NCBI GenBank assembly: GCA_007115705.1
Contig: QXEO01000222.1
Location: 2,421,176-2,485,175 of the forward strand
Reading direction: 5' to 3'
Origin: Dactylis glomerata
Lineage: Eukaryota > Streptophyta > Magnoliopsida > Poales > Poaceae
DNA length: 64,000 bases
Shown here: positions 11,720 through 24,640 of the stretch, piece by piece
How positions within the stretch are numbered: the first letter of the stretch is position 1
How the letters are laid out: every line of letters begins with the position of its first letter
Notes under the pieces: model-generated
Told to the model about the DNA's origin: nothing
The model's input: the letters and a program-made list of their open reading frames with translations, nothing else
The model's database searches: none
Program-made: the position numbers and the translations under genes

Positions 11720-12770
11720 CAATGACAAGCATAAATTGGAAACCGTCACTGCTAAACACTTACCCGTGATGGCAAAGAGAAATTACGAACGTCAGTCATA
11801 CTCCATGGATGATAACGTCCGTTAGTAACCTGCTCATCAGAAGTGACATGCTAATGACGTGCAGGGGCTGACAACTAGTGTGTCAGTGATAACATACTAA
11901 TGACTATCTGTGTGGGATTCTCCACATAATAGGAACATGATGAGTGACGCCTGCGTCTTATGGTCGTGTTACGACTCATTAGATCAGGAACATCCCCGAT
12001 GTGCAAATCATTGTTTGTGCGCCGCTGGAATGTCGTTGCCTAGCGCCGCTTGTCAGATGAAGCAACTTAAGCTGACGGATGAAAGGAACATATATGATAG
12101 ATCGTCCGCGATTACGATAACGAGTGGCATGTTATTACCGGTGTGCGACTATATCGTCAGCGAAGCGAAAAACGTGCCCGTCACTGCCTCACTGGTAGGC
12201 CTTTTCTGCATAGTGACGCGTCACATCTAGTTGGTTCGGGTTGCTCCCAAATCATGGGTTGTTGTAATCGACTCAAGCATGTGACGTGGGTGTGGCCCAT
12301 GTTTCTAGGGTTTTTCCTTAGCCGTGCATATATAAACTATTGCCTGGCTACCACCGCACACATCTTGAAACCTATCTAGGTTTTGTCTCTCGCTGCTTGC
12401 GCCGCCATTATAGTCTACTCCATCCCGAGTGTCGACATGCACCGGTGAACGGGAGAGCAGGTCTCCAGAACCACTCGCATTTGCAATCATGTACGGGAGA
12501 AGGCAAATGGGGTGTTTGGGAAGAGCTTTGCACGACTGCTTGCATTCTTCATCACGGGTCATGTTCTATCCAAGTCGGGCGGTGTTGCCTACCACTACAT
12601 TCGTTGCCATCTGACTCGACTAGTGATTACCAACGTTGTAATCAACAATGCCACCGCTGCAACTTCGTCTGCAAATGAACGTTACGTGCGACGTGCTTCT
12701 GTTTGCTTCTTCGTTACGTTCTGCAAATACATGTTTAGCTACTGCTTGTTCCGGTTCATCATCTTGTGAA
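11720..12770 (+). other. CACTA-like subterminal region with TATA
   Basis: 11740-12240 is rich in short GTCACTG, CGTCAGT and TGACG motifs in both orientations, as in subterminal regions of CACTA elements. A TATA (GCATATATAAACT) at about 12326-12338 is followed by a CT-rich leader and GC-richer DNA up to 12700. This could be a transposon 5' end and promoter. No terminal CACTA repeat is visible, so the call is tentative. Confidence 0.3.
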
Positions 12771-13590
12771 GTACATTTAGTATATTTGAGTATCATATGG
12801 TAGTAGTTACTGTTGTAATATTTAATATTTTGAAATTAATCATGAAATTTTGCCTAATTATCCAACAAAATGCACCCCAAACATTCTGATGGTTGTATGG
12901 AAGACTGGAATAATCTTATCCTTTGATGTTTTGGACATGATAGAAACATACGTGGAAGTGTTATACCTTGACATAGGGTAACATGTTCAACCGGGTCATC
13001 AGTTTATGGTTGGTGTGCGGCTTGATCATGTCACCCCAAACTTTTTTTTAATGGAGATCTTAGCTCCTAGATTTTGTATGAAGTGATGCACACATTCATT
13101 TGTATTACTTAGTTCATAGTATTCAAAATATTATAATTATGGATCAGCAATATTGAGACATGTATCAACCATAAAAAATATAGCAAAAGACATGCATTTT
13201 GAATTCTACTAATATGCCATCATTCAGTAGCCTGGAAATAAAAGTCATCTTTAATCATCAGCAGTCGGCTGCCTCAACCGCTGATCTATTATTAGCATCA
13301 TTATAGACCTTTTGAAGGTGTTGTAGATTACTCCACCTTTGTTTAGACATAGGACCAGCGACATCTTTAACACGTATGTATTTCGTCAGTAGTTCCCTCT
13401 CTCTTAGCAATTTTTAGAGGTGTATATGCCAGCTCTCCTCATGCGAGACAAAATAACAGTCTCTGAATTATCATAGTTGTGGATATTGTTTAAGTTTGTG
13501 TATCGTTCTTGATCTCGCACAGCTAGCTGCAGCAGACACACTGCATGGAACAACCTTCCAAAATACCATAAGCAAGTATGCGTGTATGAC
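12771..13590. other. Intergenic DNA left of the Copia element
   Basis: AT-rich with no gene seen. It ends with the target duplication GGTTA at 13591-13595. Confidence 0.35.
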
Positions 13591-13595
13591 GGTTA

Positions 13596-14577
13596 GGTTA
13601 CGGCAGGCCGGGCGTGACGCATAACCCGGGCACACCACTACTAGCTTGAGTGAATAACTTGAGGATAGTTTCAACCAATAGATACAGCGGAAATATAGAC
13701 ACAATCACAATGCACAAGTGACACAAGGATTTACGTGGAAAACCTCCTCAAGGTGAAGAGGGAAAAACCACGGGTGTGGACCAACCGGTCCACGCAAGCT
13801 TCACTATGAGCAACCTTGGTACAGAGTCCCTCTAGAACCTCTAGAGATTACAACACACTTCTTCTCGTTGCCCACTGGCAACAACAACAACAACAACAAC
13901 CACAAGAGCTAAGATACAACAAAGACAGAGATATCACAGTTTCTGTCCTCTTCAGCAATCAGCGAGCTGCTCTCAAACCGCAGGTCCAAATAACACAAAA
14001 CTTGGTAGAAAAGTAGACATATGAGTTTCCAACATACTGACCAAAAATCAGCTCAATCGGACATTGTTTGCCTACCCAAACAGTTCGTCTCCCAAAACTG
14101 CTCTGTGCTGAAACTGCAGCAGTCCAAACTAACAAAACTGCTCCCAAATCTGAATCTCCTCTAACCCAAATCTCAAACTGTGTAACCGGATCAAAGTACT
14201 CAAAGTAAGGAATGATCTCACCAAGTTTGGAGTCAATCCAAGCACGTTTGAGCCTCCAAACACCAGCTTGAAGATAGACCGGTCAGAACTCAGAAATCTG
14301 GACAGATTCACCTCTTCTTCTTCATAACCTCTTCTCACTTGGTTGTGGTGTTCTAGTGTGTTCTCTCACCCTCTCACAGCAGTAGCCACGTTCTTGGCTT
14401 GCTCTTGCTTGTCTCTCTCACAGCCACCAAAGTGGCTAGGGTTTTCTCCTTTATACCTCTCAAGGAGGCACCTCAGCCGTTGGATGCGAACCTCGATCAA
14501 TGGTTGATACGTGTTGGACTTCTTGGGCTGATGTTGGGCTGCCAACACACCTCCATATGGAGGGACATGGCCCAACA
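13596..14577 (-). repeat. 3' LTR of Copia element (982 bp)
   Basis: The left boundary follows the GGTTA duplication. The expected plus-strand TG start reads GG here, against TG at 18789 in the other LTR. The other end is CCCAACA at 14577. A (CAA)7 tract starts near 13879; the other LTR has (CAA)5, which exactly accounts for the 6-bp length difference. Confidence 0.92.
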
Positions 14578-14596
14578 AACTCCCCCTCCCGACATC
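14578..14596 (-). promoter_or_regulatory. Polypurine tract of Copia element
   Basis: On the minus strand this reads GATGTCGGGAGGGGGAGTT, directly upstream of the 3' LTR. It is the expected plus-strand primer site. Confidence 0.8.
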
Positions 14597-14606
14597 ATGG
14601 AGGGTC

Positions 14607-17600
14607 TCACTGCCTACCGGCAGTCATGCCGACGAGCCGACGGCATACTTCAAGCTTTGCTCTTGTCACCACCTTGGTTAACATATCAGCCCCATTCTCA
14701 TCTGTGTGCACCTTCTCAAGTTGTAATTGTTTGGAATTCAGCACATTTTGAATCCAATGGTAGCGTACCTCAATATGCTTCGACCTTGAATGAAAACTTG
14801 CATTCTTGCTTAGGTGAATGGCACTCTGGTTGTCGCAAAAACAACACATACTTGTCTTGCTTAAACCCAAGCTCACAAGCCAATCGTTTCAGCCACAGTA
14901 GCTCTTTGCTCGCCTCTATTACTGCGATGAACTCGACTTCAATTGTGTTCAAAGCCACACACTTTTGCAACCTGCTTTGCCATGCCACTGCTCCCCCTGA
15001 ATGGGTAACCAAATAACCCGAAGTAGACTTTCTGCCATCAATATCTCCTGCCAAGTCTGAATCTGAATATGCAATTAGCTTGGCCTTACTACCACCAAAA
15101 CAGAGCTTCATATTGGTGCTGCCCCGGAGATACCTCAAGATCCACTTTACGGCTTCCCAATGTGGTCTTCCTGGATTAGACATAAATCTGCTCACAGTAC
15201 TAACCTCTTGAGCAATGTCAGGCCGTGTGCATACCATAGCATACATCAAACTCCCAACCGTTGAGGCATAAGGAACATTCTGTATTTCCTTTTCCATCTT
15301 TTCAGTGGAGGGACATTGCTTCTTGCTCAACTTAAAGTGAGCTGCTAGTGGACAAATGACTTCCCTTGCTTCGTCCATTTTGAACTTGCGAAGTACTTTC
15401 TAAATGTATTTCTCTTGAGCCAAGTACAACTTGTTGTATTTTCTGTCTCTCTCAATTCTCATGCCGAGAATACACTTTGCTGGAACCAAGTCTTTCATGG
15501 CAAACTTTTGCTCAACTCTTTCTTCAATCTAGCGATCATGGAGACGTTCTTGCCAACAATCAAGATATCATCAACATAGAGCAACAAAATGATATAATCA
15601 TCACCTGGGAACCTCTGAATAAATACACAATGGTCTGAGCTACATCTCTTGTAGCCTTGCTCCCCCATGATAGATTCAAACTTCATGTACCATTGTCTTG
15701 GTGCTTGTTTGAGGCCATAGAGACTTTTCTTCAGCTTGCACATATAGTCTTCTTTGCCTTTAACAAGAAACCCCTCAGGCTGCTCCATGTAGATTTTTTC
15801 CTCCAACTCTCCATGTAGGAAAGTTGTCTTCACATCCATTTGCTCAACCTCCAAGTTGAGACTTGCTGCCACGCCCAGGATCATTCTTATTGATGTCATC
15901 TTCACCACCAGAGAGAATATTTCATTAAAGTCAATACCCTTCCTTTGGCTGAATCCTTTCACAAGTAGCCTGGCCTTGTACCTCGGATGTGACGTATGCT
16001 CTTCTTGCTTGATTCTTTAGACCCACTTGTTCTTCAGAACTTTCTTGCCCTTAGGCAACTTCACCAGCTCATATGTATGATTCTTATGCAAGGAATCCAT
16101 CTCTTCTTGCATAGCTTTGTTCCACTCCTTCTTGTTCTCATCTTTCATTGCCTCTGAAAAGCACTCAGGTTCTGAACCATCAGACAATAACACCACATAT
16201 TGATCTGATGCATACCTAGTGTTAGGAAAACGGTCTCTGCTGGACCGTCTGAGTGGAGCTGCTGGTGGACTATCTGGTACTAGTGCTTCTTGCTGATCAT
16301 GATCATTTTCTTCAGCATCATCATACTCTTGCTGCTGGGGAGCATCTTCTTCTCCACCTGTACCACTATGTGCATCATCTTGCACATCTTCTGCATCATT
16401 ATTTTCAGCTTCTTGTTGGGCTGAATCTGCAGGTTCTGGGTCAGAATCAACTCTGTCTTGCTGCTGTCTTTGAGGAGGAACACCGACTGGAATTGACTCC
16501 GGAACTTTCTTCTTTGTCTTCACAATATCCTCAATTGTTTGGTCTTCAACAAACACAACATCATGGCTTCTCACAACTTTTCTTGCTATTGGATCAAACA
16601 ACTTATAGCCGAACCGATCACCTCTATAGCCAAGAAATATGCATTATTGTGTCTTTGAATCAAGCTTTGACCTCTCATATTGAGGGATATGAACAAAGGC
16701 CTTACACCGAAAACCTTCAGGTGATCATATGAGACTTCCTTGCCATAAAAGACCCTAGTTGGAAAGTCTCCTTGCAATGGATAACTTGGCGAGAGATTGA
16801 TAAGATAAACTGCAGCCAACAAAGCTTCTCCCCAATAATGTTTCGGTAGCTTTGAACTTGATAGCAAGCATCTAACTCTCTCCATAATTGTCTTGTTCAT
16901 CCTCTCAGCAAGACCATTCAGTTGTGGTGTCTTCGGAGGAGTAAATTGGTGCCTAATTCCCTGCTCTTTGCAATAGGCATCAAATGGGCCAATATACTAT
17001 CCCCCATTATCAGTGCGAAGGCACTTGATCTTCTTCTCAATTTCTCTCTCGACTGAGACTTGGAATTGCTTGAATGCACTTAGTACTTGATCTTTGGTCT
17101 TCAATACATAGACCTAAACTTTTCTGGAAAAGTCATTAATAAATGTGACAAAGTACTTTGCTCCACCCATTGACCTCGTCAACATTTTTCAAACATCGGA
17201 ATGTACCAAGTCCAACACCTCGGGCTTCTTGTGAGGAGCTTGACTCTTGAATGCAACTCTGTGTTGCTTCCCCGCTAGGCAATCTGAACACTTTTTGATG
17301 TGAACACCTTTCACACCTTTTAACAATTTTTTCTTGACTAGCACAGTCATCCCCTTCTCACTCATGTGCCCAAGTCTCTTGTGCCACAAAGCACATGCGT
17401 CTTCTTTCTGTAATGCATTGACATAGGAAGCAGAAAGTTTAGCATGAACATGATACAAAACTGAAACCATGTTACCTTTAGCAACAATCAGATTTCCTTT
17501 GGTGAGCTTGTACTGTGCATTTCCAAATCTGCTCAAGTACCCATCTTTACCAAGCAACCTGACTGAGATAATGTTGATCCGAAGGGCCTCAACATGCCTC

Positions 17601-18704
17601 ACCAACTTGAGGACAAGTGTCATACCGTTTTCAGTCTCCAAGTGCACATCTTCCCTTCCAATGATTTGTGCTCTATCATTATTCCCTATCTTCACAACAC
17701 CAAAGTCACTGGCTGTGTAGTTGGTGAAGAGCTCTCTACGAGATGTAGCATGTATGGTAGCACCGCTATCAGGAATCCAAGTCATATCATCACCATCTGC
17801 AAGTTTGATGGTATCATCAGGAACTACAGTGATCCTCTCCTCAACAGTAGGACCAAATCTGCCATCATGTTCTTCATACATAAGAGACATGATCTCCTCA
17901 ACTGTAGAAATATGTCCTCCCTCACTGTCAGCTTGTTTCTGAACTTGCTTCTTATTTTTCTTTTTATCCTTCTTCCATTGTTCACAATGCCACTTGATGT
18001 GGCCCTTCTCATGGCAGTGATGACACACAAAATCAGCATACTTGCCCTTTGATTTGCTTCTCCTTCTTTCTCCCTTTCCCAGACCTCTACTCTTGCTTGA
18101 GTCACCAACATTTCTGAGTGTGAAGAAGAACCGTCCTTATCAGCAATTTTTCTGGACTCTTCATTTAGTACCCTGGTCTTCACAAGGTTCCAAGTGACAA
18201 CGCCATTAGGTGCTTAATTGCAAACGGTGACCTTAAAGATCTCCCAATTATCCGGTAATGAGCCAAGTAGCAGCAGGGCTCTCACTTCATCTTCAAATGT
18301 GATTCCATTGAAGATAGCTGATTTATAATGTCCTGAAACTCATTTACATGATCTGCAATTTGAGTTCCCTCCTTGTACCTCAAATGCATCAATTTCTTGA
18401 TCAAGAACATCTTGTTGGTACCTTCTTTGCGAGCATACAACTCATCCAGTTTCTGCTATAAGGTGTGTGCATGTGTCTCATCAATGATATGGTTCAAAAC
18501 ATTATCATCGACCCATTGTCGAATGAACCCACAAGCTTGTAGATGACGTACATCCCACTGATCTTCCTTCATGTCACTGGGCATCTCAGTGGTAAACACT
18601 AGCTTCCAGTATTCCTTTACATATAGCAAATCCTTCATCTTGCTCTTCCAAGCTTGATAATTTGTACCATTCAATGATATCATTCTGTTGGAATTCACTT
18701 CCAT
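14607..18704 (-). pseudogene. Copia gag-pol, broken
   Basis: Minus-strand polyprotein remnants in order: gag start at 18704; zinc knuckle C-x2-C-x4-H-x4-C at 18028-17980; aspartic protease motif DSGA at about 17770-17759; pre-integrase HKRLGH with a following CxxC; integrase core (about 17190-16600) with in-frame stops; an acidic linker; RT with YVDDI (about 15570); RNase H with SDSDLAGD (about 15070-15040) and CDNQSA (14845). The open pieces lie in different frames, so several frameshifts and stops separate them. RT features fit the Tork/TNT1-like side of Copia, by recall. It cannot make an intact polyprotein. Confidence 0.92.
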
Positions 18705-18771
18705 CTTTCACACAAGCAAACTGCACTCAACTAAAAACAAACATTGCTGAAATTTGAGTACAAGCTGAACT

Positions 18772-18785
18772 TGGCTCTGATACCA
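18772..18785 (-). promoter_or_regulatory. Copia primer-binding site (tRNA-iMet)
   Basis: The minus strand reads TGGTATCAGAGCCA three bases after the 5' LTR end. This is the usual Copia site complementary to initiator Met tRNA. Confidence 0.9.
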
Positions 18786-18788
18786 CTT

Positions 18789-19764
18789 TGTTACGGCAGG
18801 CCGGGCGTGACGCACAACTCGGGCACACCACTACTAGCTTGAGTGAATAACTTGAGAAAAGTTTCAACCAATAGATGCAGCAGAAATATAAAAACAATCA
18901 CAATGCACAAGTGACACAAGGATTTACATGGAAAACCTCCTCAAGGTGAGGAGGGAAAGACCACGGGTGTGGACCAACCGGTCTACGCAAGCTTCACTAT
19001 GAGCAACCTTGGTGCAGAGTCTCTCTAGAACCTCTAGAGATTACAACACACTTCTTCTCATTGCCCACCGGCAACAACAACAACAACCACAAGAGGTAAG
19101 ATACAACAAAGATAGTGATATCACAGTTTCTGTCCTCTTCAGCAATCAGCGAACTGCTCTCAAACCGCAGATCCAAACAGCACGAAACTTGGTAGACAAG
19201 TAGACATATGATTTCCCAACATACTGACCAAAAATCAGCTCAATCGGACACCGTTTGCCTACCCAAACTGTTCGTCTCCCAAAACTGCTTTGTGCTGAAA
19301 CTGCAGCAGTCTGAACTGACAAAACTGCTCCTAAATCTGAATCTCCCCTAACCCAAATCTCAAACTGTGTAACCGGATCGAAGTACTCAAAGTAAGGAAC
19401 GAGCTCACCAAGTTTGGAGCCCATCCAAGCACATTTGAGCCTCCAAACACCAGCTTGAAGACAGATCGGTCAGAACTCAGAAATCTGGATAGATTCACCT
19501 CTTCTTCTTCTTCCCCTCTTCTCACTTGGTTGTGATGTTCTAGTGTGTTCTCTCACCCTCTCACAGAAGCAGCCACGTTCTTGGCTTGCTCTTGCTTGTC
19601 TCTCTCACAGCCACCAAAGTGGATAGAGTTTTCTCATTTATACCTCTCAAGGAGGCACCTCAGCCGTTGGATGCGAACTTCGATCAACAATTGATACATG
19701 TTAGACTTCTTGGGCTGATGTTGGGCTGCCAACACATCTCCATATGGAGGGACATGGCCCAACA
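18789..19764 (-). repeat. 5' LTR of Copia element (976 bp)
   Basis: A direct repeat of 13596-14577, with TG at 18789 and ACA at 19764, followed by the duplication GGTTA. It lies upstream of gag on the minus strand. Confidence 0.93.
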
Positions 19765-19769
19765 GGTTA

Positions 19770-20127
19770 TGCCGCTATTTGCAAAATAATGTTTTGTATG
19801 GTATTTTGGCTTTTATATGCATATGAATGTATTATGAAAAATATATTGAATATTTAAATTATTAAAATAATTTAAATAAATCATGTGTATTAGAATATTC
19901 TATGTTCGCATCGTAAGTTTTGCAGAAAAAATTATGTATGGCATGTGAAAAGACAAAAAAAAAGTCCCATAAATAGTCACATTGGAGCATTAAAATTTGT
20001 CGACACAAAAAATACTCTTTTCCCCTTGAAAATTTGTGTGCCAACATAAATTACCTGGATGTACAAGGAGCATCGCATGCTATAGATTTGGACACAACTT
20101 TTGAGAAAGAAAGGCGACGGCCACCAC
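19770..20127. other. AT-rich intergenic DNA
   Basis: Immediately right of the Copia target duplication. No gene is seen. Confidence 0.35.
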
Positions 20128-20826
20128 TTACTCACCGAAGACGTGCAAATGGTCAAAAAAATGCACCAATAGCTTCATAAATCTAAATTCATCACGATAT
20201 CCACCCCACATGTGCGCAGCCACCCTTTCAACCGCCTTGCGTGGCAACGGGCTATCCAGGAGATACGGCTCATTTAGACATCTCCAACCTTTGAGGGTCA
20301 GTACATGCCTACATATACCTCGAAGCAAAGCATGCAAGCAAATAACGAAGGGTGTATTTGGTAGCCCGCTTCTCATTTCTGCCTGCTCTTCATATTGTAG
20401 CTCGTACAAAGACTAAAACATCTTCAGTTTTGGTTTATTAATTAGAAACTATTGAATCGGCGGTTACCTTTGTATCAGCCAAAAACTTAAAATCGAGAAT
20501 GCGCGTCTCATGATGTTGGCGTGAGCAGGCGCCGTGCGCGCCGCCATGCGAACCTCCAGGGGGATGAATTTGCTCACCATTTGTGAAATTTCACCCCTCT
20601 GTTTAGGTGTGGTCATTTCACCCCTTTCGAGCTCATCAAGTACATCCATGGAGAAGGCAAGAGCTTCCTCATCGACCAGGTCCTCCATTTGGCGGCAACG
20701 ACCATGGTCTTCTAGCTGGCTTCTCCCTCTGCTGTGACCTCGCAGCTGGCAGATGTTCAGGTGGTTGTAAGAATCTCTAACATAAATCGACCTTAGGTCT
20801 GTAAGCATGATATAGAAGTGGTACAT
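20128..20826 (-). pseudogene. Unidentified two-part ORF, possible gene fragment
   Basis: Two minus-strand open stretches follow each other: 20826-20464 and 20409-20128. Between them is a short gap with plausible splice signals: donor CAAAG/GTAACC at about 20468, acceptor GATGTTTTAG at about 20416. The first part has an acidic stretch DLVDEEALAF and the second ends near HFFDHLHVFG. Joining these sites does not keep the second frame open, so this may be a decayed gene fragment, or the splice sites may be coincidental. The family is not recognised. Confidence 0.25.
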
Positions 20827-21103
20827 GTGGAAGATGTGGTAGTTGTGCTTGTGACCTTGGTAGATCTGCTTGCGATTTTGGTAGTGCTACTTGTGGATGA
20901 TGTGGTTCTTGTGCTTGCGACATTGGTAGTGGTCGATGTGCTTCGATTTTGCCAGTGATAGATGTGTTTGCGATGAACTGAAAGGTAACATTGTTGCGGT
21001 TGTAAATGCTCGATTGTAGGGCCTTCCATCGTCTCCATTTAGCACGGCGACGGTGGTCTTGTCGTCTTGACCCTCGAGCATGGCGACGATGTTTGTGTTG
21101 GCT

Positions 21104-21135
21104 CCCCCCCCCCCCCCCCCCCCACACACACACAC
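21104..21135. repeat. Compound microsatellite C20(AC)6
   Basis: A run of 20 C (21104-21123) followed by six AC units and more C. It lies in the unassigned stretch 20827-21383, where I see no gene. Confidence 0.9.
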
Positions 21136-21383
21136 CCCCCACACCCTGACCTATTTGCTTAATGTTGCTCCTCTCACTGTATGAAACCAGCACCCCCCAT
21201 CTATATCCTCCCTTATTTGTAAGTGTATAATGCTTAGCATTGCTCTTCATTTCGTATTATAGGAGATTATATCTGTTAGCTCGCATGATCTGTCTTCTCC
21301 CTTGTGGAAGAACATTGACATGTTCTAGATGCAGCCTCAGAACACTGTCAACATGTATTCTCACAAATCATTAACGACTTGGG

Positions 21384-22160
21384 ATGCTAGGCCTGGATCA
21401 GTTGGTTGAGCTCGTGAAAAGCGGGTTATGTTGTAGCCATGGCTTCATAGAAAGGTATATGGCAAAATTTGTGAATGGATGTTCTCGACTTAAGAGTGTC
21501 CTGTTCTCAGCATCGCTTGGGCCAAAATGTCTTCTATGCAGAATGGGGCAAAATTACCTATCTGATTTCAAAAAATCCTTACGAGATATCAAACGATATG
21601 GAAAAGATGGCCCAAAGCCTGTTTTGGCGGCGCAGCCCCCATGCTACCGAACGCACCACAAAAAATTGCAACTTACGGTAGGAGGCAACCAGAACAAGCC
21701 ACATGAGTCTTCGATATACTGCCACTATTAATCCAATGCAGCAAAATTACAAAATATCAGTTTGGTGTTTGCTCATTCCCTTTGTACAAAATGGTGATGG
21801 CAGATGCAAAATGTATAAGTTCTTTGGCGCCATCGCAGAACTCGATATCTACAGATTCTACAAGCACATGACTGATGCATTATAAGAGGGGATCCAACTT
21901 GGTCCCCTCTCGAGATATACCAACATAAAATAAAATTCATAAAAGAACGATCATAGCCAAAAGTTGCATGAATTGTGCTGGTTTAGTTCCCTCCTCTCAT
22001 CCAAAAGTTGCATCGAACAAAACTGGGTGCAGATTGTTTGGCAGCGACGGCTGAAATTGGTAGCGGTACACTGCTTCGGAAACTGCCTGAATAACCCATA
22101 TGTTGTACAGTTCTTTTGGATCAAAACCTATGATGGCATTGAATGAAGAGGCTCACTACA
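21384..22160 (+). pseudogene. Unidentified gene-like fragment
   Basis: Overlapping plus-strand frames switch within 21470-21900 and read protein-like (for example FYAEWGKITYLISKNPYE at about 21530-21585). Frameshifts and stops break them. I cannot name the family. It may be a captured or decayed host gene piece. Confidence 0.2.
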
Positions 22161-23050
22161 TGACATCATGAAATGATGTCCAATAACCCTTTGTTGGGGA
22201 TTTCATCACTGTCATCCCCGCATTTAAGCCGGCTTGTGATTTCGGTCAGCCAGCCTACTCTTCAGCTGGATATATTGACGAGAGAGGACATGTCAGTTCC
22301 AAATCAAACAATGAGGTCATTACATAATTTAATTTAGAGATATATTCAATACATTGTGTATGTTTAGCCCACCAGTTTCTTTAGATAATATGTTTAGACC
22401 AACATATTTTAAATTCCCCCAATGGTGTATCTAAAATTTCAAATTTTAGATTGCATATGCCTTCCAATATAACTTAGTCTTTTCTAAACAGAAAAAAAGC
22501 TTACCTTCCTAAACCAAAATATACATGACGGTATCCACTTTGGTTACTAAGGGTCATACAAAATTTCTAGACAACTTCTATATTATATGGTAAACATGGC
22601 ATGTAACTGGAAGAATCTACCATAAAAAAAACTGCAAGAATTTACCATAGAGAAACTGCAAGAACATAAACAAGTAACTTCAGCCAGAACACATTATGAA
22701 CAGGCTTGCTAGAGTTGACCAATTGTGATTCTAATTTCTAACTACACACTCCACTAGTACCATGCTCGAATAAGAGGCTCATCGATTTATATGATATAGA
22801 CGAGGGGTGTGCAAATCTGGGTTGACCCGTCTGGAGCTCATCCATTTAGCAGCAGACATGCATAGGACTATTCCAAAACCGTTTTGATAGATTTTTCTAG
22901 GCTGGTCATTCCTAACTCTAGAAATAGCTGGGATACTCACGGATAGCATGATCTCTTGGTTTGAAGGGCTTCCATAGGAATGTTGGTGAATTGTAATCCA
23001 TAGGACGAATTCACATGGGCTCATTTGCATTAGTTTTCACAGGAAAGGAA
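22161..23050. other. Unassigned intergenic DNA
   Basis: AT-rich, no ORF of note. A short phrase (ACTGCAAGAA followed by TTTACCATA or CATAAAC) recurs around 22610-22670. Confidence 0.3.
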
Positions 23051-23072
23051 ATTTCTCATTGACTCGTACCTC

Positions 23073-23433
23073 TTGGAAAAATCCTATTATTTCCCCGTGG
23101 TGCACTCAAGCGTGACCAAAAATCAGTTTGGTTTCATGCCTAGGAGGTCGACCATGGAAGCAATTTTCTTGGTACGACAACTTATGGAGAGATACAAGGA
23201 GCAAAAGAAGGACCTACATATGGTGTTCATTGACTTGGAGAAGGCCTATGATAAGATACCGCGAAATGTCATGTAGTGGGCCTTGGAGAAATACAAAGTC
23301 CGAACAAAGTACATTACCTTCATCAAGGACATGTACAATAATGTTGTGACAAGTGTTCGAACAAGTGATGGCGACACTGATGACTTCTCGATTAAAATAG
23401 GACTGCACCAGGGGTCAGCTTTGAGCCAGATGG
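23073..23433 (+). pseudogene. LINE reverse transcriptase fragment
   Basis: The open part ends at a TAG (23274-23276) inside the RT domain; the same frame continues to the GSALS motif at 23418-23432. The catalytic ADD region is missing: the sequence jumps at about 23429 to C-terminal sequence starting GATGGATGAAGTGGCG. It lacks the 5' half (endonuclease). Confidence 0.8.
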
Positions 23434-23880
23434 ATGAAGTGGCGCCAAGCTTCTGGCATTCTTTGTGATAAGAGAGTGCCACAAAAGCTAAAAGGCAAAT
23501 TCTACAGGACGGCGATTTGACCCGCAATGTTGTATGGCGCTGAGTGTTGACCGACTAAAAGGCGACATGTTCAACAGTTAGGTGTGGCGGACATGCGCAT
23601 GTTGAGATGGATGTGTGGCCACCGATTGGAAAGAAGCTTGTCCAACATCGTTTAAGATCGTTTGGGCATATTCAACGCAGGCCTCCAGATGCTCCAGTGC
23701 ATAGCGGACGGCTAGCATGCTGATAATGTCAAGAGAGGTCGGGGTATAGACCAAACTTGACATGGCAGGAGTCTGCAAAGAGAGATCCAAAAGACTAGAG
23801 TATCACCAAAGAACTAGCCATGGACAGGGGCTGCATGGAAGCTTGCTATCCATGTGCCGAAACCATGAGTTGATTGCGAG
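23429..23880 (+). repeat. LINE C-terminal module, copy 1
   Basis: A direct repeat of 24133-24640, similar at most positions. Relative to copy 2 it lacks about 53 bp after GATGTGTGGCC at about 23620. Confidence 0.82.
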
Positions 23881-24132
23881 ATTTTATGGGTTTCACCTAG
23901 TCGATGATAGTCGGACAGGGTCAATAGGAAGTTAGAGCTTTGGAAACAAACCTTGGAATCGAAAGGCTTTGGACTTAGTACATCAGGTGCGGTTTCAATA
24001 CTACTACGCGCGAGGAGGAGGTTAGCCTTGATGGGAAGGTGGTGCCTCGAAAGGACACCTTTCGATATTTGGGGTCAATGCTACAAAAGGATGGGGACAT
24101 CGATGAAGATGTGAACCATCGAGTCAAAGCTG

Positions 24133-24640
24133 GATGGATGAAGTGGCGCCAAGCTTCTGGCATTCCTTGTGACAAAAGAGTGCCACAAAAGCTAAAAGGC
24201 AAGTTCTATAGGACGGCGATTCAACCCACGATGTTGGATGGTGCTGAGTGTTGGCCGACTAAAAGGCGACACGTTCAATAGTTAGATATGGTGGAGATGC
24301 GCATGTTCAGATGAATGTGTGGCCACACAAGGAGGGACCGAATCCGGAATGATGATATTCAAGATAGAGTTAGGGTAGCACCGATTGCAGAGAAGCTTGT
24401 CCAACATCGTTTAAGATGGTTTGGGCATATTCAACACAGGCCTTCAGATGCTCCAGTGCATAGCGGACGGCTAAAATGTACAGATAATGTCAAAAGAGGT
24501 CGGGGTAGACCAAATTTGACATGAGGGGAGTCCCTAAAGAGATCTGAAAGGGCTGCGCGGAAGCTTGCTATCCATGTGCCAGAACCATGAGTTGGTTGCG
24601 AGATCTTATGAGTTTCACCTCTAGCCTATCCCAACTTGTT
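24133..24640 (+). repeat. LINE C-terminal module, copy 2
   Basis: The second copy, preceded by RT/linker sequence (23890-24132) that copy 1 lacks. It has a small deletion near 24548 (AAAGGGCTGCG) relative to copy 1 and leads into the (TTG)n tail at 24656-24683. Confidence 0.82.

Larger units (their letters stand above)
13596..19764 (-). mobile_element. Complete Ty1/Copia retrotransposon (6.2 kb)
   Basis: Both LTRs are present and the element is flanked by a perfect 5-bp target duplication GGTTA (13591-13595 and 19765-19769). On the minus strand the order is 5' LTR (18789-19764), tRNA-iMet primer site, gag, protease, integrase, RT, RNase H, polypurine tract, 3' LTR (13596-14577). That domain order (integrase before RT) defines Copia. 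Aligned parts of the LTRs differ by roughly 6-7% by eye, so this is an old insertion. Stops and frameshifts throughout the coding region make it non-autonomous now. Confidence 0.95.

Noticed and set aside
16253..16732. Plus-strand 159-codon ORF rich in Leu and His
   Set aside because: Antisense shadow of the acidic linker in the Copia polyprotein.
20777..21250. Minus-strand ORFs rich in Gly, Ser, Thr and His
   Set aside because: They run through the C20(AC) microsatellite and low-complexity flanks.
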